DNA from: Cytophagales bacterium
GTDB lineage: Bacteria > Bacteroidota > Bacteroidia > Cytophagales > Cyclobacteriaceae
Direction of reading: 5' to 3'
NCBI GenBank assembly: GCA_017303795.1
Contig: JAFLBR010000006.1
Coordinates: forward strand, 186,001 to 250,000
DNA length: 64,000 nt
Positions 35,369 through 47,108 of the stretch are shown in pieces. The notes under the pieces were generated by a model. That model saw only the letters and a program-made list of their open reading frames with translations, did no database searches and was not told where the DNA came from. Position 1 is the first letter of the stretch. The number at the start of each line of letters is the position of its first letter. The position numbers and the translations under genes are program-made.

Positions 35369-35376
35369 TATCTTTA
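35369..35376 (+). promoter_or_regulatory. Near-consensus -7 box before the gene at 35393
   Basis: TATCTTTA differs from TAnnTTTG only in the last base and lies 16 nt before the proposed start. The same TTATCTTTAAGG string is found before the lamin-tail gene (42903-42914). Confidence 0.35.
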
Positions 35377-35392
35377 AGGTTTTAAACTCAAC

Positions 35393-36430
35393 ATTCTGAA
35401 AAGAATCCTCCGCATATCTCTGGCCCTGATCCTGTTACTCGCTCTACCGGATTTTGCATTTTCTCAGGATGACGAAAAGCCAACTTTTCCGCTGGAAACT
35501 ATTTATGCGGAGCGAAAGCCAAACAAGATTCGTAAGGTCTTAACCCGAATACATTTCAGTTTCAGTACGGGTTATGGAAATACCTATATGAAACACCAAC
35601 TGGATAGTTTTGGAATTTTTCAACGACTCGGTTTTGCGCCCCGGGTTTTTCAAAAGAATAATCCTTTAGATACAACTTATACCAATTGGATAAACCGGGT
35701 CACCACAGATACTCTTGCCGTGACACCTGAAAGTTTTTTAGTAAGTGGTGATACCGCTAAAATTGGATTTAAGGGGCGCGGAAAAAACATACCGTTTAAC
35801 GTTCGTATGCATTACGAATTTCTGAAACGGTATCGCATTGGGGTAGGGTATAGCTATGAGCATTTGACGCTTGGGCAATTCAGTCCTATTTCGTTTGAGG
35901 ATAGCATTGGAACCTTTAGACCCGGACAACACCGGGGGTGGATGCGTAAGTTTTATGGTTATGCTGGTGGATCATTTTACCGAATCGACAAATTTTTGTT
36001 TACGGGAGATCTTGAAGTTGGAAGTTATAAACCCAAACGCAATTTCGATAACACCTCAATTAAGCGTAGCGTTTATTTCAATTTAGGTGTTACAACAGAG
36101 TATGAACTCTCCGAATATTTAAGGCTTTTCGTTCGCCCTTCATTCGACTTTAAGCGATACACCCTAAACGTTGAGGGCAGCAATGGCAACTCCATCAAGC
36201 ATAGAATGAACGCGGGTTATCTACAGGTTGGCCTTTCTTATTCCATTCCTGAATTACCACGCTGCTATCTCAAAGATTGTAAGATCCAGATCAACCATGC
36301 GCACGGTAACAAAGAGTACCGTAGCAGGCGGCATCCCATCTACAAAAAACAGAATCCTGGCTATGGCGAAAACCATCCTACGCTTATCAAATACAAAGGG
36401 AAGAACAAGCGAAAACTCAATCCTTATTAG
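35393..36430 (+). CDS. Secreted, probably outer-membrane beta-barrel protein with a non-standard start codon
   Basis: An in-frame TAA ends at 35377. Downstream the frame encodes a clear signal peptide (LKRILRISLALILLLALPDFAFSQ), but before it only ATT (35393) or CTG (35396) can serve as start. The first ATG (35588) would remove the signal. About 345 residues follow, with amphipathic strands (HYEFLKRYRIGVGYSYEHL, LRLFVRPSFDFKRYTLN) typical of a barrel, and a basic tail (HPIYKKQNPGYGENHP). No family is recognised. Either a rare start codon is used or a start mutation has occurred. Confidence 0.6.
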   Translation: MLKRILRISLALILLLALPDFAFSQDDEKPTFPLETIYAERKPNKIRKVLTRIHFSFSTGYGNTYMKHQLDSFGIFQRLGFAPRVFQKNNPLDTTYTNWINRVTTDTLAVTPESFLVSGDTAKIGFKGRGKNIPFNVRMHYEFLKRYRIGVGYSYEHLTLGQFSPISFEDSIGTFRPGQHRGWMRKFYGYAGGSFYRIDKFLFTGDLEVGSYKPKRNFDNTSIKRSVYFNLGVTTEYELSEYLRLFVRPSFDFKRYTLNVEGSNGNSIKHRMNAGYLQVGLSYSIPELPRCYLKDCKIQINHAHGNKEYRSRRHPIYKKQNPGYGENHPTLIKYKGKNKRKLNPY

Positions 36431-36577
36431 AAGGTAAAAAATAGGGTTTAAAGGGTTAAAAAAACCGGTTTTTGGTCATCCGAAAAAGTATCATATTAAT
36501 CAAAATTCTATACCTTGCGGGCTTGATTTTTACCTCTGCAACGGAGTTCAAAATCATAGACTTAAAACAAGAAATCT

Positions 36578-39088
36578 GTGGCTGACGAAAGCACAAATTT
36601 GCCCGAGCGGCAAAACATCATTCCGATAAATATTGAAGATGAAATGCGTGGCGCCTACATCGATTATTCGATGTCGGTTATTGTATCGCGCGCCCTTCCC
36701 GATGTGCGCGATGGCTTAAAGCCGGTACACCGCAGGGTGCTTTATGGAATGCTCGAGTTGGGTGTTAACTACAACAAGCCTTACAAAAAATCAGCCCGTA
36801 TTGTAGGGGAGGTGTTGGGTAAATATCACCCGCATGGCGATGCTTCGGTTTACGATACCATGGTACGGATGGCCCAGGATTGGTCGTTGCGCTATCCACT
36901 GGTAGATGGCCAGGGAAACTTTGGTTCTATTGATGGTGACTCACCGGCAGCTATGCGTTACACCGAGGCCCGGTTAAAACGATTAGCAGAAGAGATTCTG
37001 GCCGATATCAACAAAGAAACGGTTGACTTCCAACCCAACTTTGACGACTCGCTTACCGAACCAACTGTGTTGCCCGGTAAAGTGCCAAACCTGCTTATCA
37101 ATGGTTCAAGTGGAATTGCAGTGGGTATGGCCACCAACATGGCTCCGCATAACCTTACCGAAGTTATTGAAGGCATCTGTGCCTACATCGACAATCGAGA
37201 AATCACCATTCCTGAGTTGATGAAATTTATAACCGCTCCGGATTTTCCTACCGGTGGTTTAATTTATGGGTATCAAGGTGTGCAGGAAGCTTTCCTTACG
37301 GGAAGAGGCCGGATTGTTGTTCGGGCCAAGGCAGAAATTGTTACCACCAGCAACGGTCGCGATCAGATTGTAGTAACGGAAGTTCCCTACATGGTGAACA
37401 AGGCGCTGATGATCGAAAAAACCGCTGCGCTTATAAACGAAAAGAAACTTGAAGGTATAAGCGACATCCGCGATGAATCAGATCGGGAAGGTTATCGTGT
37501 TGTATATGATCTGAAGAAAGATGCCATTCCGAATATCGTACTCAACAATCTTTATAAATACACACAACTTCAATCATCGTTTGGGGTAAATAATGTGGCA
37601 CTGGTAAAAGGCAGGCCGCTTACGCTGAACCTGAAAGATCTGATTGTCTACTTTGTAGAACATCGCCACGAAGTGGTGGTGCGGAGAACAAAGTTTGAAC
37701 TTGCCGAAGCTGAAAAGCGGGCTCACATTCTGGAAGGTTATCTGATTGCCCTTGACCATCTGGACGAGGTTATAGCGCTTATTAGAAGTTCACGCGATCC
37801 TGAGATTGCACGAACAGGTTTGATGGAACAATTCAAACTCTCAGAAATTCAAGCCAAGGCAATTTTGGAAATGCGCCTTCAACGCCTTACGGGCATGGAG
37901 CGCGAAAAAATCCAAAACGAATACGATGAAGTAAAAGCTTTAATAGCAAGACTTAACGAAATTCTGGATAACGAAAGCATCCGTATGGGTATCATTAAGG
38001 ATGAACTTAATGAGATTAAAGAACGCTATGGCGACAAGCGCAGAACCCTTGTTGTTCATAGCGATGATGATATCACGCTTGAAGATATGATCCCGAATGA
38101 AGAGATGGTAATCACCGTTTCGAATCAGGGTTATGTTAAGCGTACTTCATTATCGGAATACCGCACGCAGGGTAGAGGTGGAATAGGTTCCAAAGCTGCG
38201 GGATCGAAAGAAGATGACTTTACAGAGCATCTGTTTATCGCTCAGGCCCACAACTACCTGCTTATCTTTACGGAACTGGGTCAGGTCTATTGGAAAAAAG
38301 CTTACGAAATTCCTGAAGGCACCAAAACCTCGAAGGGCCGGGCGATTCAAAACTTGTTGACCATACAACCGGGAGATCGGGTTAAGGCTATTCTTAACGT
38401 GAAAGATCTGGTAGATGAAAACTACATCAACAATACATTTGTAATTCTGTGTACCGAAAAGGGTACCATCAAGAAAACCTCACTGGAAGCTTACTCGCGA
38501 CCGCGTGCCAACGGTATTGCGGCCATCACCATCAACGATGGCGACCGCTTGTTGAATGCCGCGTTGACAAATGGTAGCAACGATATTATTATTGCTAAAA
38601 GTGAAGGCAAGGCCGTTCGCTTTAACGAAGCCGATGTGCGCCCGATGGGCCGTACCGCTTCCGGGGTAAGAGCTGTTACACTTGAGTCGGAAGAAGATAA
38701 GGTGATTGGAATGGTTTGTATGAGCCGAGCGGATGCCAATTTGTTGGTGGTTTCAGAGAAAGGTTATGGCAAACGATCGTCCATTGACGATTACAGAATT
38801 ACCCGCAGGGGTGGTAAAGGTGTTAAAACGATTAACATCACTGAAAAAACTGGCAAGCTTGTTGCAATCAAGGAAGTCGTTGACAATGACGACCTGATGA
38901 TTATCAATAAATCGGGCATTAGTATTCGGATCAGTGTAAATGAATTGCGGGTAATGGGGCGCGCTACACAAGGTGTGCGCCTGATTAAACTAAATGAAGA
39001 AGATGCCATTTCATCGGTTGAGAAAATTCAAAAGATAGAAGGCGAAACAACTGATCCTAAAACCGAAACAGAACCTGAACAAAATTAA
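36578..39088 (+). CDS. gyrA: DNA gyrase subunit A
   Basis: The 836-residue subunit breaks and rejoins DNA in the gyrase A2B2 complex. It begins with GTG 36578. The N-terminal winged helix leads to the catalytic Tyr128 in AAMRYTEAR, the quinolone-pocket segment [10 protein letters not shown] (84-93), the coiled-coil tower (about 370-480) and the C-terminal beta-pinwheel with a GyrA-box variant TRRGGKG (about 747). At the position equivalent to E. coli Ser83 it has Ala89. A TPR protein gene follows 25 bp later. Confidence 0.97.
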   Translation: MADESTNLPERQNIIPINIEDEMRGAYIDYSMSVIVSRALPDVRDGLKPVHRRVLYGMLELGVNYNKPYKKSARIVGEVLGKYHPHGDASVYDTMVRMAQDWSLRYPLVDGQGNFGSIDGDSPAAMRYTEARLKRLAEEILADINKETVDFQPNFDDSLTEPTVLPGKVPNLLINGSSGIAVGMATNMAPHNLTEVIEGICAYIDNREITIPELMKFITAPDFPTGGLIYGYQGVQEAFLTGRGRIVVRAKAEIVTTSNGRDQIVVTEVPYMVNKALMIEKTAALINEKKLEGISDIRDESDREGYRVVYDLKKDAIPNIVLNNLYKYTQLQSSFGVNNVALVKGRPLTLNLKDLIVYFVEHRHEVVVRRTKFELAEAEKRAHILEGYLIALDHLDEVIALIRSSRDPEIARTGLMEQFKLSEIQAKAILEMRLQRLTGMEREKIQNEYDEVKALIARLNEILDNESIRMGIIKDELNEIKERYGDKRRTLVVHSDDDITLEDMIPNEEMVITVSNQGYVKRTSLSEYRTQGRGGIGSKAAGSKEDDFTEHLFIAQAHNYLLIFTELGQVYWKKAYEIPEGTKTSKGRAIQNLLTIQPGDRVKAILNVKDLVDENYINNTFVILCTEKGTIKKTSLEAYSRPRANGIAAITINDGDRLLNAALTNGSNDIIIAKSEGKAVRFNEADVRPMGRTASGVRAVTLESEEDKVIGMVCMSRADANLLVVSEKGYGKRSSIDDYRITRRGGKGVKTINITEKTGKLVAIKEVVDNDDLMIINKSGISIRISVNELRVMGRATQGVRLIKLNEEDAISSVEKIQKIEGETTDPKTETEPEQN

Positions 39089-39113
39089 AATAGAACTAAA
39101 CCTTAATTTGAAA

Positions 39114-40334
39114 ATGAAAAAGATAGTAGTGTTAATGTTTGGGGTTTTACCCTTTGTGGCATTTAGCCAGAAAGAAATAAAGCCCAACGTAGGTAGCGCT
39201 GAAAAAGCGTTAAAAGCAGGCAAGCTTGATGAGGCAAAAGCTATCATCGATGTAACCACGGCTAGCCAGGAATTTATGGTAGATAAGAAGGGCGGGCCTT
39301 CCAAGAATGCTGCAAAGGCGTGGTTCCTTAAAGGAGTAATTTATGCTGCTATTGACACAACCAAAGAAGCAAAATTTAAGTCGCTTGCACCTGAAGGTTT
39401 TCCTGTAGCAAAAGAAGCTTTTGAGAAATCTAAAGCTATCGATCAGGATAAGACCCCATCATTTGTTTCGGATGCGATGGGATTGCCCATTATGAATAAT
39501 CAGGTGACTGGCGCAATGGCTCAAAGCTATTTTGACAAGGCACTTAAAGCTTATCAGGATGATAAAGATTATAAAGCTGCTTTTGCGTTTACTGAAAAGA
39601 CATTATTCTTTATTCCAGAGGACACATCCATTATGATGAATGCCGGTGTGTTTTTTGCTCCAGCTGCCGAAGAGTATGATAAGGCTGTGGATCTAATTAA
39701 AAAATATCAGGCTAAGGGTGGAAAATCGGCTGATGCTTACATAGTTCTGATTGATATCTTCTATAATAGAAAGAAAAACAACGAAGAGGCTTTGAAAATT
39801 CTGCAACAGGCTAAAAAAGATTTTCCTAAGAATACCGATTTTCCTCAAACAGAACTTTCAATCTACCTGAATGATAAAAAATATGATGTAGCTAAACAAA
39901 TGGTTGAGGCTTCGCTCAAGGCTGATCCGAATGACACGCAACAATTATATCTGCTCGGACGTCTGCAGCAAGAAACTGGTGAAACTGATAAGGCTAAAGC
40001 TACTTATTCCAAAATATTAAAGACGGATCCTAAAAACTTTGATGCAGCTGCTATGTTGGCCGACCTTTATTGGAAAGATGCCAAAGCAGAAAAAGATAAA
40101 ATGAGTTCACTTAGTAATTCCAAAGCCGATCTTGCAAAAGCAATGGAAATAGACAAAGTCTACGTAGAGAAACTGAAAACAGCGCTTCCTTATGTTGAAG
40201 CTTGCGAAAAAATTTCACCTGATGATGTGAACGTGCTCTATAGCTTATTAACAATCTACGGTGACCTTGATATTCAACCAAGTGTTGTTCGTGTAAAGAA
40301 AAGATTAAAGACCTTAGGTGAAGAAGTTGATTAA
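39114..40334 (+). CDS. Secreted tetratricopeptide-repeat protein
   Basis: I chose ATG 39114 (MKKIVVLMFG); a TTG two codons earlier is possible. The 406-residue protein has a signal peptide ending VAFSQ followed by many TPR helices (EKALKAGKLDEAKAIID, DPNDTQQLYLLGRLQQETGETDKAKATYSKIL in pieces). It is probably a periplasmic scaffold. It lies 25 bp after gyrA, but a functional link is unlikely. A strong terminator follows. Confidence 0.85.
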   Translation: MKKIVVLMFGVLPFVAFSQKEIKPNVGSAEKALKAGKLDEAKAIIDVTTASQEFMVDKKGGPSKNAAKAWFLKGVIYAAIDTTKEAKFKSLAPEGFPVAKEAFEKSKAIDQDKTPSFVSDAMGLPIMNNQVTGAMAQSYFDKALKAYQDDKDYKAAFAFTEKTLFFIPEDTSIMMNAGVFFAPAAEEYDKAVDLIKKYQAKGGKSADAYIVLIDIFYNRKKNNEEALKILQQAKKDFPKNTDFPQTELSIYLNDKKYDVAKQMVEASLKADPNDTQQLYLLGRLQQETGETDKAKATYSKILKTDPKNFDAAAMLADLYWKDAKAEKDKMSSLSNSKADLAKAMEIDKVYVEKLKTALPYVEACEKISPDDVNVLYSLLTIYGDLDIQPSVVRVKKRLKTLGEEVD

Positions 40335-40354
40335 TCGCTTCGCTTAAGTCAGTA

Positions 40355-40384
40355 AAAAAGTCCCGATTTTCATCGGGACTTTTT

Positions 40385-40386
<2 letters not shown>
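40355..40386. terminator. Bidirectional terminator between TPR gene and ABC-F gene
   Basis: AAAAAAGTCCCGAT (40355-40368) and ATCGGGAC plus TTTTTT (40373-40386) form a perfect stem with a TTTC loop. T runs on both strands serve the two convergent genes. Its end touches the ABC-F stop codon. Confidence 0.92.
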
Positions 40387-42040
<1,654 letters not shown>

Positions 42041-42099
42041 TCACGAAAGTAGAGTTGAGGGAACAGGTCTCCGTTTCTATCTTTCAGCAAAAAAAGAAC

Positions 42100-42815
42100 A
42101 TGGCACTATCTGAAAAGGTGATTTTAGTAACAGGCGGAACAAAAGGAATTGGCTATGGAATTGCCGAAGCCCTGCTTGAAAAGGGTTGTCGCGTAGCAAT
42201 AACTGGTCGCAGTCAGGCAACAGTTGATGAAGCAGTTAACAAGCTTTCAAAAAAGTATCGCACAAACATTCTTGGTCTTGTGGCCGATGTGCGTAACCTC
42301 GCATTGCAAGCTGACGCAGTAACACAAGTGAAAACAAAATGGCAGCGATTGGATGTGGTGGTAGCCAATGCCGGACTTGGTTATTTCGGACCGGTTGAAA
42401 CATTAACACCGGAGCAATGGAATGAAACAATTGACATTAACCTTACGGGAGTTTTTTATAGCCTGAAAGCAAGCTGGCAGGAACTGAAATTGACAGAAGG
42501 ATATTTATTACGATTGCAAGTTTGGCTGGCACAAACTTCTTTGAAGGCGGAGCCGCCTATAATGCAAGTAAGTTTGGATTGGTTGGGTTTACACAGGCTG
42601 CTATGCTCGATCTGCGAAAGCATGGCATCAAAGTTTCAACCATTATGCCTGGATCGGTGGCAACGGAGTTCAACAATCACTCACCATCCGAAAAAGATGC
42701 GTGGAAAATTCAACCGGAAGACATTGGTAAACTGGTGGTGGATCTGTTGGAAATGAATCCCAGAACATTGCCCAGTAAAATAGAAGTACGGCCCAGCATG
42801 CCTCCCGGTAAATAG
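42100..42815 (+). pseudogene. Short-chain dehydrogenase/reductase with a one-base frameshift
   Basis: From ATG 42100 the frame encodes an SDR N-terminus: VTGGTKGIGYGIAEAL (cofactor loop), VADVRN, VVANAGLGYFGPVE and the NxxDINLTGVFYSLKA region. At the TTT run 42504-42506 one T is missing. The homologous continuation (FITIASLAGTNFFEGGAAYNASKFGLVGFTQAAML, in pieces) with the catalytic YxxxK (YNASK) is in the next frame and ends at 42815. Restoring one T gives a complete ~239-residue SDR. This could be a real frameshift or a homopolymer sequencing error. Confidence 0.8.
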
Positions 42816-42877
42816 GTTTTCAGTTCACCGACAAATTCAAACTTAAAATCCCAATTCGGGTTTTTGGTTGGCAATAC

Positions 42878-42911
42878 TTTGTCGTGAATTAGGTTTATTA
42901 AATTATCTTTA
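42878..42911 (+). promoter_or_regulatory. Promoter of the lamin-tail/DUF4956 export operon
   Basis: TTTG at 42878-42881 and TATCTTTA at 42904-42911 resemble the -33 and -7 elements with a 22-nt gap. Transcription would begin near 42918, before the ATG at 42943. Confidence 0.45.
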
Positions 42912-42942
42912 AGGAATTGTTTACTTAAAAAATTATTACCTG

Positions 42943-44196
42943 ATGTTGATGAAGGGATTGAAGTTTGTTCTGAGTCTTGTTGCAGCTTTTGGTTTTCTGT
43001 TTTTCACATCGTGCGATCCACTGGACGATACTCGGCCCGTAACAGACGAGGGTCTTGTGATTAATGAAATTTACGCTTCGGGTGAAGATTGGATAGAGTT
43101 ATATAACACACTGGAAACCAGTGTAAATATAGGCGGATACTTCATCTACGATAACGAGGCCGCCAAATATAAGATACCCAATGGCACCACTATTCCTGCC
43201 AAGGGTTTTGTGGTTTTATTGTGTAACGATCTGGGTACAGGTTTGAACACCAACTTTAAACTCACATCTGCTGGGGAGACCGTTTACCTCGAGAACGCCA
43301 GTAATACCTTGATAGACCGAATTGAATTTCCAGAATTGAGTGCGGGGCAAACCTACGGCCGCTACCCCGATGGTTCTTCTAATCTGGCTATATCAGGAAC
43401 GCCAACGCAAGGTGTTACAAACGGTGGTAATCAAACTCCAGCCATTGTTACAACCACCCGCGAGCCCATTGTACCCGGACTGAATCAAGCGGTAACAATT
43501 AAAAGTACCTTGGTGAGCACCCAGGGTTTAGCGTCTGTAAAATTGTTTTATCGGTTTAACACCGGTGCTTTTACATCGGTAAGTATGGCGTTGCAAAGCG
43601 GATTTTATACGGCCACTATTCCAGCACAGGCGTCTACCGGAAAAGTTGAATACTACCTGGAAGCAGAAGGAACAAATGGATTAAAATCATATGAACCTGC
43701 AACAGCACCGAATAAATTGTTGAACTACTTATTAAACACAGATGCTTTACCACAATTATTTGTGAATGAGTTTATGGCGTTTAATTCATCTTGCTGTCCG
43801 GATAATAGTTCGGGTACAAACGAGTTTGACGACTGGATTGAAATTTACAATGCCGGAAGTGTTGCTGTTAATATTGGGGGTATGTATGTTTCTGATAACA
43901 AAGCCAATCCGTTTAAGTACAAAATTCCGGATAATGCATCTGGCGTAACAACCATTCCTGCTGGTGGCTTTATAATTATCTGGGCCGATAACCAACCGGA
44001 ACAAAGTGCTTTGCATGCTGACTTTGGTTTGGCTAATGCAGGTGAAGATGTAGGCATCTATTACATTGATGGTCGTAAGATTGATGATTATACATTTGGT
44101 GCGCAAAGTGAAAATGTATCGTGGGGAAGAACCACAAATGGCGCTGCCACTTGGAAGTCATTCAGTTCGCCATCACCTGGACAAACCAATAACTAA
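42943..44196 (+). CDS. Lipoprotein with two lamin-tail domains
   Basis: The 417-residue protein has a lipoprotein signal with lipobox FTSC (Cys24). Residues ~37-135 and ~270-410 are two lamin-tail (LTD) immunoglobulin-like domains, each with VINEIYASGEDWIELYN / VNEFMAFNSS...DDWIEIYN, SVNIGG and FKYKIP-type strands. Between them lies a beta-rich stretch. Bacterial LTD domains are found on surface or secreted proteins, often with CotH kinase-like domains. A Cys-Cys pair occurs in the second domain. First gene of a five-gene block. Confidence 0.85.
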   Translation: MLMKGLKFVLSLVAAFGFLFFTSCDPLDDTRPVTDEGLVINEIYASGEDWIELYNTLETSVNIGGYFIYDNEAAKYKIPNGTTIPAKGFVVLLCNDLGTGLNTNFKLTSAGETVYLENASNTLIDRIEFPELSAGQTYGRYPDGSSNLAISGTPTQGVTNGGNQTPAIVTTTREPIVPGLNQAVTIKSTLVSTQGLASVKLFYRFNTGAFTSVSMALQSGFYTATIPAQASTGKVEYYLEAEGTNGLKSYEPATAPNKLLNYLLNTDALPQLFVNEFMAFNSSCCPDNSSGTNEFDDWIEIYNAGSVAVNIGGMYVSDNKANPFKYKIPDNASGVTTIPAGGFIIIWADNQPEQSALHADFGLANAGEDVGIYYIDGRKIDDYTFGAQSENVSWGRTTNGAATWKSFSSPSPGQTNN

Positions 44197-44216
44197 TCTA
44201 ATCTGCACTTAACACA

Positions 44217-44888
44217 ATGTTAGAGTTATTTCCCGATCAGCCCGTTTACGAGTATCCGCAACTGGTTAATATAACGTACTCATTTTTATGGGCCTTCTTA
44301 TTGGCATCTATCATCGCCATTACACATAAACTAACCTTTACTGGGGATTATTATCCGAAGAATTTTTTTCAATCGCTGATCTTAGGATCGGTAGTAACCA
44401 CATTAGTGATGATGGCCATTGGCGATAGCCTGGCTCGTGGCCTTGGGGTTTTCGGTGCAATGGCCATTATCCGCTTCAGAACCCGCATTGACGACCCACG
44501 CGATGTGTTGTTCTTGTTTGCTGCATTAAGTACCGGGTTGGCTATTGGTGTATATGGATTTACCATTTCGTTTGTTGGATCAATTTTGTTTTGCCTGGTA
44601 GCTGCGTTGTTGCATATTTCCCCATTCAGAAGTTATGCGCACCACAGTCACCTGTTCTTCACACTTGATAGTAGCGACAGGTTAGAGGCTGTTCTTGAGG
44701 TGGTGAACAAATACTGTAAAGACATTCGGGTAATTACCATGTTGGTGAACAAAGAAAATGCCTTGCGTTATCATTATGGTATTTCATTAAAATCAACCGC
44801 CAATAAAGTTGATTTGATGAATGCTCTCCAACAATTGGAAGGTGTTAAGCAGCCTAAAATTTCTTCTCACGAAATAGAACAATCGTAA
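44217..44888 (+). CDS. DUF4956 inner-membrane protein
   Basis: The 223-residue protein has four to five hydrophobic spans in the first ~140 residues. It carries the DUF4956 hallmark MAIIRFRTRIDDPRDVLFLFAALSTGLAIG in two pieces (about 80-110), followed by a soluble C-terminal domain. DUF4956 proteins commonly occur with CotH and VTC polyphosphate-polymerase-like genes. Function is unknown. It is 20 bp after the lamin-tail gene and 1 bp before the HlyD-like gene. Confidence 0.88.
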   Translation: MLELFPDQPVYEYPQLVNITYSFLWAFLLASIIAITHKLTFTGDYYPKNFFQSLILGSVVTTLVMMAIGDSLARGLGVFGAMAIIRFRTRIDDPRDVLFLFAALSTGLAIGVYGFTISFVGSILFCLVAALLHISPFRSYAHHSHLFFTLDSSDRLEAVLEVVNKYCKDIRVITMLVNKENALRYHYGISLKSTANKVDLMNALQQLEGVKQPKISSHEIEQS

Positions 44889-44889
44889 T

Positions 44890-45870
44890 ATGCGTTTTAA
44901 CTGGTTCTATTTATTAATTGGTGCTTTATTCTTCGCGATGTTGTTCATCAGCTCGCGTTACTTTCGTGGAAGCGGAGATGCTGCCATTGGATTGGCTCAA
45001 ACCAAAGAATATAAAATCAATTCTGAGAAATCGGCTCTTGTAAAAATATTGCCCGTAGTGCCGGGCATGCAAGTGAAAGAAGGCGATGTGCTGGTTGAAC
45101 TGACCAGTCAGGAGTTAGAGATTGAAATTGCAAAACTGACCAACCGGATTGCCATCTTAAAATCGGAGCAAACCGAAAAAGCAAAATTGACAGAGGCCGC
45201 TATTGCTTACATCAAAGCCGAAAACAGTATTATTCTGGAAGAGTTGGATGCAGAAATTTTGCAAACTACCAGCGAAGTAAAACTGAATGAAACGCTTACG
45301 CGCGAATTTGTTTCGGCCGAAAAGCAAACAACCGAATCGCCTCTTGAAATCAAAATCAATTCGTTGAAACAACAAAAAGCAAAACACCTGCTGGCTCAGG
45401 AAATAAAAATTCAGGACATCCGGCAGGAGCGCGCTACCGAACAACAACTATTAAAAAACCAGATTGTACTGCAAGAGAGCGAACTTGAGTTGATGGAAAA
45501 TGAACGCAGTAACTTACTGAAAAAAGCATCGGCACCGGGCGTAATTAAAAACGTGTATGTAAAGGCTGGTGAACAGGTGAGTGCTTACACACAACTGCTC
45601 GAAGTAAATCCTTTGCGGCCCACTACTGTGGTTGTTTACCTGATCGGAAAAAAAGCAGATCGGTTTAGCGTGGGTGCTACAGTTACTGTTTCATCGTATG
45701 ATCAACGTAGAAATGGTGTAACCGGAAAAGTGATTGGTTATGGATCGGTGATTGAACTTCCAGAAATTCTTCAGAAGTCAACCGCAGTAAAAGCCTTTGG
45801 GCAAGAAGTGTTTATCGAAATTCCGGCTGAGAATAATCTCGCCAACGGAGAAAAAGTATTGGTGCGATGA
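44890..45870 (+). CDS. HlyD-type membrane-fusion (periplasmic adaptor) protein
   Basis: The 326-residue protein has one N-terminal membrane anchor (FYLLIGALFFAMLFISS), then a biotinyl-lipoyl half (LPVVPGMQVKEGDVLVEL, about 52-70). A long coiled-coil hairpin follows (about 70-215, rich in E/K/Q/L), then the second lipoyl half (SAPGVIKNVYVKAGEQV) and a beta-barrel. Such adaptors link an inner-membrane pump to TolC. No ABC or RND pump gene is adjacent; DUF4956 takes that position. The end overlaps the TolC-like gene by 4 bp. Confidence 0.87.
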   Translation: MRFNWFYLLIGALFFAMLFISSRYFRGSGDAAIGLAQTKEYKINSEKSALVKILPVVPGMQVKEGDVLVELTSQELEIEIAKLTNRIAILKSEQTEKAKLTEAAIAYIKAENSIILEELDAEILQTTSEVKLNETLTREFVSAEKQTTESPLEIKINSLKQQKAKHLLAQEIKIQDIRQERATEQQLLKNQIVLQESELELMENERSNLLKKASAPGVIKNVYVKAGEQVSAYTQLLEVNPLRPTTVVVYLIGKKADRFSVGATVTVSSYDQRRNGVTGKVIGYGSVIELPEILQKSTAVKAFGQEVFIEIPAENNLANGEKVLVR

Positions 45871-47108
45871 GATTAGCATTCACACTTATACTTTATGTGT
45901 GTTACTTTCAGGTACAGGCACAGGTTACTATAGAAGAGTTTCTTAATTCAGCTTATCAGGAACCCTTGCTAAAATCGTTTGATGCCCAATACGATTTTCT
46001 GAATGACAAGAGAACTTATCGGCTTGCACCCATTCAAAAACTGGAACTGAGAACAGAGAGCAATCAACTCGATCGCACCCGGCAGGATTATGGGTTGCGG
46101 ATCAATCCCGCTAACCCATTCGAGATAAAACGCACTAATCAATATTTCAGAGGGTATCAGGAATTATTAAAGTTAGATCGGGAGCGCACGTTGAAGGAGT
46201 TGCTGTTTGCCCGCTATGAAGTAGTTATTGGGTGGGTTTATTATCAGGAAATTCGCGATTTGAAAGAAGAAGATAAAAAGAACACCGAAAAATTATTGTC
46301 CATTCTGGAAGGCCAACGCTACTCTGGCTTTTTTGATGCGGAAGATTACATTGAATTAAAAATGGAGCAGGTAGATAAAGTGATTGAACTGGAAGAAACA
46401 TTTTTTGAAATCGATAATCAGAAGCGTAGGGTAGATGCGCACTATCATGAAGCCCGGCTAAAGCAAATCAATTGGCCGGTAACTGAAATGATTTCACTGG
46501 AAAGACTTGAGAAAGTAGTAGACAGTATTTTTAATGCTGAACTACGTGCCGGTGAAGTTGCCTATCGCGAAAAGCAGATAGACCTGGCTAACCGCGAATG
46601 GCAATTAGAAAAAGCTAACATTAACATGGGTTTTATTCAAACACAATACCAGCAGTGGCGTACGGAGCAAAACCGCAGACCCTGGAGCATTAGTCTTGGT
46701 ATAACCGTTCCCATTTTTAATCCCAATAAAGGCGACATGACTAAACGTAAACTCGAAATGCTGGAAGCAGAAGGTGAGTTTAACACCGCTAAAAACGATC
46801 AGCAGGCAGGCCTTGAAATTAGTCGTGAGAAAATTAAAAGTTTAATTAAGCGTTACCGCGAAATGCAGGTAATGACAGAGAACCTGAACGTAGGCGCAGT
46901 AGCCACTACGTTACAACAAATTAAAGACAGCAACCCGATGGCCGTAGTGCGCATGCAAAACAATCTGATCAAACTTAAAACAATGACTGCCCGTTTACGG
47001 CAAGAAATTTATTTGAGTTATATAGAGTTCCTGAGTTATGCCGAAGTGCTACAGCAGCAACCGGTGAGGAATTTTCTTTCAGCAGAATTAAATACCATTC
47101 TAAAATGA
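45867..47108 (+). CDS. TolC-like outer-membrane efflux protein
   Basis: The 413-residue protein has a signal peptide ending QVQAQ and long charged helices with heptad-like patterns (KEEDKKNTEKLLSILEGQ, LANREWQLEKANINMGFIQTQ), as in TolC-family channels. The beta segments are short (GLRINPANPFEIKRT, WSISLGITVPIFNP). It partners naturally with the HlyD-like protein just upstream. It overlaps that gene (ATGA) and its own stop overlaps the start of the truncated gene at 47105, so the block is translated as one unit. Confidence 0.78.
   Translation: MRLAFTLILYVCYFQVQAQVTIEEFLNSAYQEPLLKSFDAQYDFLNDKRTYRLAPIQKLELRTESNQLDRTRQDYGLRINPANPFEIKRTNQYFRGYQELLKLDRERTLKELLFARYEVVIGWVYYQEIRDLKEEDKKNTEKLLSILEGQRYSGFFDAEDYIELKMEQVDKVIELEETFFEIDNQKRRVDAHYHEARLKQINWPVTEMISLERLEKVVDSIFNAELRAGEVAYREKQIDLANREWQLEKANINMGFIQTQYQQWRTEQNRRPWSISLGITVPIFNPNKGDMTKRKLEMLEAEGEFNTAKNDQQAGLEISREKIKSLIKRYREMQVMTENLNVGAVATTLQQIKDSNPMAVVRMQNNLIKLKTMTARLRQEIYLSYIEFLSYAEVLQQQPVRNFLSAELNTILK

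Noticed and set aside
36463-36476. AAAAACCGGTTTTT palindrome before gyrA as a terminator
   Set aside because: A hairpin would need a loop inside the central CCGG, leaving only A-T pairs. The stem is too weak.
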